Below, one piece after another: positions 6,253-9,583 of a stretch of DNA of 9,583 nucleotides. The translations under genes were made by a program, and so were the position numbers. This stretch comes from Deltaproteobacteria bacterium. Its GTDB lineage: Bacteria > Desulfobacterota > Desulfobacteria > Desulfobacterales > C00003060. Positions within the stretch are counted from its first letter, which is position 1, and each line of letters starts with the position of its first letter. The DNA lies in contig JAFDGP010000074.1 in the NCBI GenBank assembly GCA_019309245.1, positions 1 to 9,583 of the forward strand, in the 5' to 3' direction. The notes below the pieces were generated by a model. That model saw only the letters and a program-made list of their open reading frames with translations, made no database searches and was not told the DNA's origin.

Positions 6253-7125
6253 CTAGCCGCTCACCTCAGTCCCAATCCCTTTATCCGTAAACAATTCCAA
6301 AATAACCGCATGGGGGTTGCGCCCGTCAATGATATGGACCTTGCCTACCCCTTGGGCCACGGCCTCAAGGGCACACTGGGCCTTCGGGATCATCCCCGCC
6401 GAGATAACCCCCCGGCCGAGCAGCGTTTCCACCTCGTGCGCCGTCATCGACGACATGAGCGTCCCGGCACCATCCAGCACCCCAGTGACATCGGTCAACA
6501 AAATCAGCTTCATAGCCCCCAACGCCACAGCAATCTTGGCGGCCACCCAGTCCGCATTGATGTTGTATGTCTCCCCGGCTTCTCCCACCCCCACCGGCGC
6601 AATCACCGGAATGAATCCACCGGCCTCCAGGGTCCGGATGATCTCCGGATTAATTTCGGTGACCTCACCCACCATGCCAATGTCGATGATCTCCGGAGGT
6701 TTGTCCTCAACCTCGGTGCTTCGAACCAGATGCATCTTTTTGGCAACGATCAACCTGCCGTCCTTTCCACTCAGACCGACCGCCTTTCCCCCTTGCTGGC
6801 TCACCTGGGCGACGATTTCCTTGTTGACATTTCCCACAAGCACCATTTCGACCACGTCCATGGTCGGCTCATCCGTAACCCGCAGCCCATCCACAAAACG
6901 CGACCGAATCCCCATTCGGTCGAGAACGGAGCCGATCTGCGGCCCGCCGCCATGGACCACCACGGGATTGATCCCGACAAATTTCAGCAATGTGATGTCT
7001 CGGGCAAAGTCCTGTTTGAGCCCTTCATCCACCATGGCGTGTCCGCCGTACTTGATCACAACGGTTTTTCCGTAAAAACGCCGGATGTACGGCAACGCCT
7101 CGATCAGAATGTCTGCAGCATTCAT
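6253..7125 (-). CDS. argB: Acetylglutamate kinase
   Basis: ArgB phosphorylates N-acetylglutamate, the second and usually controlling step of arginine synthesis. The 290-residue amino-acid-kinase protein shows IKYGGHAM at 24-31, HGGGPQI at 58-64, LRVTDEPTMD at 81-90, NINADWVAAKIA at 188-199, GMIPK at 244-248 and a C-terminal DGRNPHA...ELFTDKGIGTEV at 267-288. The roughly 23 residues before the first strand match the N-terminal helix that, in studied family members, builds the arginine-inhibited hexamer and is absent from the E. coli dimeric enzyme; feedback inhibition by arginine is therefore inferred. The start is taken at the ATG at 7123-7125 (MNAADILIEALPYI). A TTG two codons earlier is also possible, as neither has a good ribosome site. 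It follows hslU after an 84-bp spacer that carries a strong hairpin. Confidence 0.96.
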   Translation of the reverse strand: MNAADILIEALPYIRRFYGKTVVIKYGGHAMVDEGLKQDFARDITLLKFVGINPVVVHGGGPQIGSVLDRMGIRSRFVDGLRVTDEPTMDVVEMVLVGNVNKEIVAQVSQQGGKAVGLSGKDGRLIVAKKMHLVRSTEVEDKPPEIIDIGMVGEVTEINPEIIRTLEAGGFIPVIAPVGVGEAGETYNINADWVAAKIAVALGAMKLILLTDVTGVLDGAGTLMSSMTAHEVETLLGRGVISAGMIPKAQCALEAVAQGVGKVHIIDGRNPHAVILELFTDKGIGTEVSG

Positions 7126-7160
7126 GGTCAAAACTCAGGCTCAAGTGTTAGGTGTCTTGT

Positions 7161-7215
7161 CTTTGAGTCTGTACACACCCCCGGCTGAGTCGGGGAGTTG
7201 TATACAGACTCAAAG
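7161..7215 (-). promoter_or_regulatory. Strong hairpin spanning the hslU stop codon, before argB
   Basis: CTTTGAGTCTGTA (7161-7173) and TACAGACTCAAAG (7203-7215) are perfect 13-base complements. Inside, CCCCG (7179-7183) pairs with CGGGG (7191-7195) around a 7-nt loop. The last hslU codon and its TGA form the start of the stem on the minus strand. No T-run follows in either direction, so a standard intrinsic terminator is not supported. It may be an RNA processing or stability element separating hslVU from arg mRNA, a terminator of another kind, or a dispersed palindrome. Confidence 0.75.
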
Positions 7216-8583
7216 GATATACCGACTCAAATCCTCGTCCTGCTTGATACTCTCCAGCTTCTTGTGGACATAGGCCGCGTCAATGATGATCTTGTTATTC
7301 TCGACATCAGGCGCGTCAAACAGGATATCATCCAGCAGCCGCTCCATAACCGTGTGAAGCCTTCTGGCGCCGATGTTCTCGGTGCGTTCGTTTACCTCTG
7401 TGGCGATTTGAGCAATCGCACACACGGCCTCATCATCGAATTCCAGGTCAATGCCTTCGGTCTTGAGTAAAGCCTGGTACTGCAATATCAGCGCATTCTT
7501 GGGTTCGGTCAGGATTCTGACGAATTCGTCTTTTCCAAGGGATTTCAGCTCCACCCGAATCGGAAATCGGCCCTGAAGTTCCGGAACCAGGTCTGAGGGC
7601 TTGCTCGTATGAAACGCCCCGGAAGCGATAAACAGGATATGATCGGTCTTGACCATGCCGTACTTGGTAGTGACCGTGCACCCTTCAACAATCGGTAGCA
7701 GATCCCGCTGGACTCCCTCCCGGGAGACATCCGGCCCGTGGCCTCCCTGCCTACCGGCGATTTTGTCGATCTCGTCAAGAAAGATAATGCCGGACTGCTC
7801 CACTTTCTGAATCGCCTGTTTGACCACCTTGTCCATATCGACCAGCCGTTGGGCCTCTTCCTGTGTCAGAATCTCCATGGCCTCCGGAACTTTGACCTTG
7901 CGTTTTCTGGTCTGTTTCGGAAACAGGCCGCCCAACATGTCCTTCAGGTTGATGTCCATCTCTTCAAGCCCCGCACTGGAGAATATCTCCACCACGGGTG
8001 TGGGCCGTTCGGCCACTTCCAGGTCCACGTAGCGATTGTCAAGTTTTCCGTCACGCAACATCCGGCGCATCTTTTCCCGCGTGGAAGGCGGTTCTGCGGT
8101 ATCTTTTCTCACCAGCTCCAGGGGTTTCTCTTCGTTTTCCGCCCTGTCGAGTGTATGAGCCTCCTTCTTTTGTGGAAGCAAGATATCGAGCAAACGCTCT
8201 TCTGCAATTCGATGAGCCTTTCCCTGAACGGCCTCCTGCGCCTTGGTCTTGACCATATTGACCGCCAGCTCGGTCAGGTCCCGAACCATAGACTCCACAT
8301 CACGGCCTACATACCCCACCTCCGTAAACTTGGAGGCTTCAATTTTTAAAAACGGGGAGTCCGCCAGGCGCGCCAGACGTCTGGCAATCTCCGTCTTTCC
8401 AACCCCGGTCGGGCCGATTAGGATGATGTTTTTCGGAGCGATTTCTTCCCGCAATTCATCAGGCACTTGTTGACGACGCCAACGGTTCCGCAGGGCAATG
8501 GCCACAGAACGCTTGGCATCGTTCTGGCTGATGATGTATTTGTCCAGTGCTGAGACAATTTCCCGCGGCGTCAGCCGTCTCAT
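7210..8583 (-). CDS. hslU: HslU, ATPase subunit of the HslVU protease
   Basis: HslU is the AAA+ hexameric unfoldase that feeds substrates to HslV in the cytoplasm. The 457-residue product is close to the usual length. Walker A GPTGVGKT is at 57-64, the central pore motif GYVG at 90-93, Walker B IIFLDEID at 266-273, the sensor region SGAFH at 321-325, the arginine-finger segment GRFP at 338-341 and the sensor-2 GARRL at 405-409. Residues about 105-245 form the variable I domain. The C-terminus LSRYIL is the conserved tail that docks into HslV. The ATG at 8581-8583 overlaps the hslV TGA as ATGA and has GGAG five bases upstream; a GTG two codons earlier overlaps that site and is less likely. Coupled translation with hslV is expected. 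Confidence 0.97.
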   Translation of the reverse strand: MRRLTPREIVSALDKYIISQNDAKRSVAIALRNRWRRQQVPDELREEIAPKNIILIGPTGVGKTEIARRLARLADSPFLKIEASKFTEVGYVGRDVESMVRDLTELAVNMVKTKAQEAVQGKAHRIAEERLLDILLPQKKEAHTLDRAENEEKPLELVRKDTAEPPSTREKMRRMLRDGKLDNRYVDLEVAERPTPVVEIFSSAGLEEMDINLKDMLGGLFPKQTRKRKVKVPEAMEILTQEEAQRLVDMDKVVKQAIQKVEQSGIIFLDEIDKIAGRQGGHGPDVSREGVQRDLLPIVEGCTVTTKYGMVKTDHILFIASGAFHTSKPSDLVPELQGRFPIRVELKSLGKDEFVRILTEPKNALILQYQALLKTEGIDLEFDDEAVCAIAQIATEVNERTENIGARRLHTVMERLLDDILFDAPDVENNKIIIDAAYVHKKLESIKQDEDLSRYIL

Positions 8584-9125
8584 AGACACTCCATGGTAAT
8601 CTCTTCATTGGTGTAGACGCAAATGGAGGCGGCAATCCTCATGGCGATCTCGGCCAAAGATGTTGCGTCCAGGTCCGTATGATGCATCAATGCGGTCGCC
8701 GCAGCCTGGGCATAGGCCCCGCCGGAACCCACCCCCAGGATTCCTTCGTCCGGCTCAATGACATCGCCGTTTCCGGAAATCAAGAACAAATGATCGGCGT
8801 CCGCCGCAACAAGGAGCGCTTCCAGGCGTCTCAGCACCTTGTCCGTGCGCCAATCCTTTGCCAGTTCGACAGCCGATCGGGTCATATTGCCGTTGAATTG
8901 TTGAAGCTTGGCCTCAAACCGCTCGAAAAGATTCAACGCATCTGCGGTAGCGCCGGCAAAACCTACCAGAATTTTATCGTTGTAGATCTTTCGAACCTTT
9001 TTCGCCCGGTGTTTAACAATCGTATCCTTCAAGGTCACCTGGCCGTCTCCGGCCATGGCCACGCGGTTCCCCCGGCGAACAGCCAAAATGGTCGTCCCGT
9101 GAAGCGTGCTCTTTGAACTGCTCAC
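8580..9125 (-). CDS. hslV: HslV, peptidase subunit of the HslVU protease
   Basis: HslV is the proteasome-beta-like threonine peptidase that forms a double hexameric ring capped by HslU. The 181-residue product aligns by eye with E. coli HslV: TTILAVRRG at 11-19, AGDGQVTL at 25-32, the catalytic-site lysine in KKVRKIYNDK (Lys43, equivalent to E. coli Lys33), AGATADA at 58-64, AVELAKDWRTD at 85-95 and GSGGAYAQAAA at 133-143. The nucleophile should be Thr11, so a 10-residue leader (MSSSKSTLHG) must be removed, whereas E. coli HslV needs only loss of Met. The start is the GTG at 9123-9125, with GGGAG five bases upstream; an ATG overlapping it by one base is immediately followed by a stop. It precedes hslU with a four-base overlap. 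Confidence 0.97.
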   Translation of the reverse strand: MSSSKSTLHGTTILAVRRGNRVAMAGDGQVTLKDTIVKHRAKKVRKIYNDKILVGFAGATADALNLFERFEAKLQQFNGNMTRSAVELAKDWRTDKVLRRLEALLVAADADHLFLISGNGDVIEPDEGILGVGSGGAYAQAAATALMHHTDLDATSLAEIAMRIAASICVYTNEEITMECL

Positions 9126-9199
9126 ATCGACTCCCTCGACCTTTGAAACAGCGATCTGTTAAGAACAAGATTCGTGCGCTGCGTACAGGACAATAAAGC

Positions 9200-9231
9200 T
9201 TTCGTGTTTTCGTACCCGCGTATTTTCGTGA
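9200..9231. repeat. TTTCGTGN octad array, xerC-hslV spacer
   Basis: Four consecutive 8-mers are TTTCGTGT, TTTCGTAC, CCGCGTAT and TTTCGTGA, the third degenerate. It has the same length, orientation and TCGTGA-T end as the array at 2261-2292. It fills part of the 159-bp spacer (9126-9284), in which I saw no convincing promoter or heat-shock operator. Confidence 0.75.
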
Positions 9232-9284
9232 TAGATTCTTGTTTGCCTTTTCGGGTTCCGGCTCGTTCAGATAAGGCTTCTCCC

Positions 9285-9583
9285 CTATCGCCTTGGATGG
9301 GACTTGTCGTAAACCTCCATCAAATGGTCCATGCTCACATGCGTATATCGTTGGGTGGTGGACAGGCTCGCATGGCCCAGCAATTCCTGAACCATCCGAA
9401 GGTCCGCCCCGGCATCCAGCATGTGGGTGGCAAACGTGTGCCGCAGCCCATGGGGCGTAACGGAACGAAGCAGCCCCAGCCGTCGGTTCGCCTGATCCAA
9501 CAACCGCGCCACGGACCGGGCACTGAGCCGGGACCCGAAACGGTTCAAAAACAAGGGCCCGCCTTTTTGTCTTTCTCCCGTTT
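9285..9583 (-). CDS. xerC: Tyrosine recombinase XerC, C-terminal fragment (runs off the window)
   Basis: The last 99 codons are present and the frame stays open to the window edge, so the gene continues beyond it. The fragment contains GGPLFLNRFGSRLSARSV, then the catalytic HGLRHTFATHML block (His-x-x-Arg), LGHASLSTTQRYTHV with the third catalytic histidine and the tyrosine nucleophile (codon at 9345-9347), and ends VYDKSHPRR, a close match to the ending of XerC proteins. XerC acts with XerD at dif to resolve chromosome dimers at division. The dimer-resolution assignment is favoured over a phage or integron integrase because of that ending and because xerC stands next to hslVU in several bacterial groups, including the Bacillus codV-clpQ-clpY order. 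The TTG at 9552-9554 is not taken as a start since coding continues upstream. Confidence 0.92.
   Translation of the reverse strand, partial: TGERQKGGPLFLNRFGSRLSARSVARLLDQANRRLGLLRSVTPHGLRHTFATHMLDAGADLRMVQELLGHASLSTTQRYTHVSMDHLMEVYDKSHPRR

Noticed and set aside
5217..7188. Long plus-strand frames of 250-290 codons opposite argD and argB
   Set aside because: They are shadows of well-identified minus-strand genes in GC-rich DNA and show no domain of their own.

Overview
The window is a block of housekeeping genes, all on the minus strand, from what looks like a sulfate-reducer-type deltaproteobacterium (Desulfobacterota). That assignment rests on the gene order, protein wording and repeat-rich spacers; it is an inference from one window and not a placement. 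In transcription order (right to left) the layout is: 3' end of xerC (runs off the window), hslV, hslU, argB, argD, argF, argG, argH, a small lipoprotein gene, and the first 25 codons of lysA (runs off the window). No phage, transposase, RNA gene or CRISPR array was seen.

Right part (7210-9583): xerC-hslV-hslU. XerC is the tyrosine recombinase that resolves chromosome dimers; HslV and HslU form the ATP-dependent HslVU protease. hslV and hslU overlap by ATGA. A strong 55-nt hairpin containing the hslU stop codon separates this pair from the arginine genes.

Middle (788-7125): argB, argD, argF, argG and argH encode five steps from N-acetylglutamate to arginine (acetylglutamate kinase, acetylornithine aminotransferase, ornithine carbamoyltransferase, argininosuccinate synthase, argininosuccinate lyase). 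The genes for acetylglutamate synthesis, the ArgC reduction, deacetylation/transacetylation and carbamoyl phosphate synthesis are not here. Ribosome binding sites indicate GTG or TTG starts for hslV, argD, argG and argH.

Left part (1-791): the argH stop overlaps the start of a lipoprotein with an LptM-like CGKKGPP N-terminus and a fibronectin-III-like domain. After a 261-bp spacer comes lysA of the lysine/diaminopimelate pathway.

The least ordinary content is between the genes. Every spacer longer than 100 bp carries short tandem arrays with a 7-, 8- or 9-bp period: heptads TTCACTR, TTTTANG, TCACTGG and TTGGTCA, octads TTTCGTGN, and nonads CACAGAGNN. The three spacers of 64-97 bp carry none. 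One heptad array runs into argF and supplies its last two codons and stop; one octad array abuts the argG stop codon. The 448-bp argF-argG spacer is almost wholly a mosaic of such arrays plus three small hairpins. I see no new defence or metabolic system here; the repeat mosaic is what deserves a second look.
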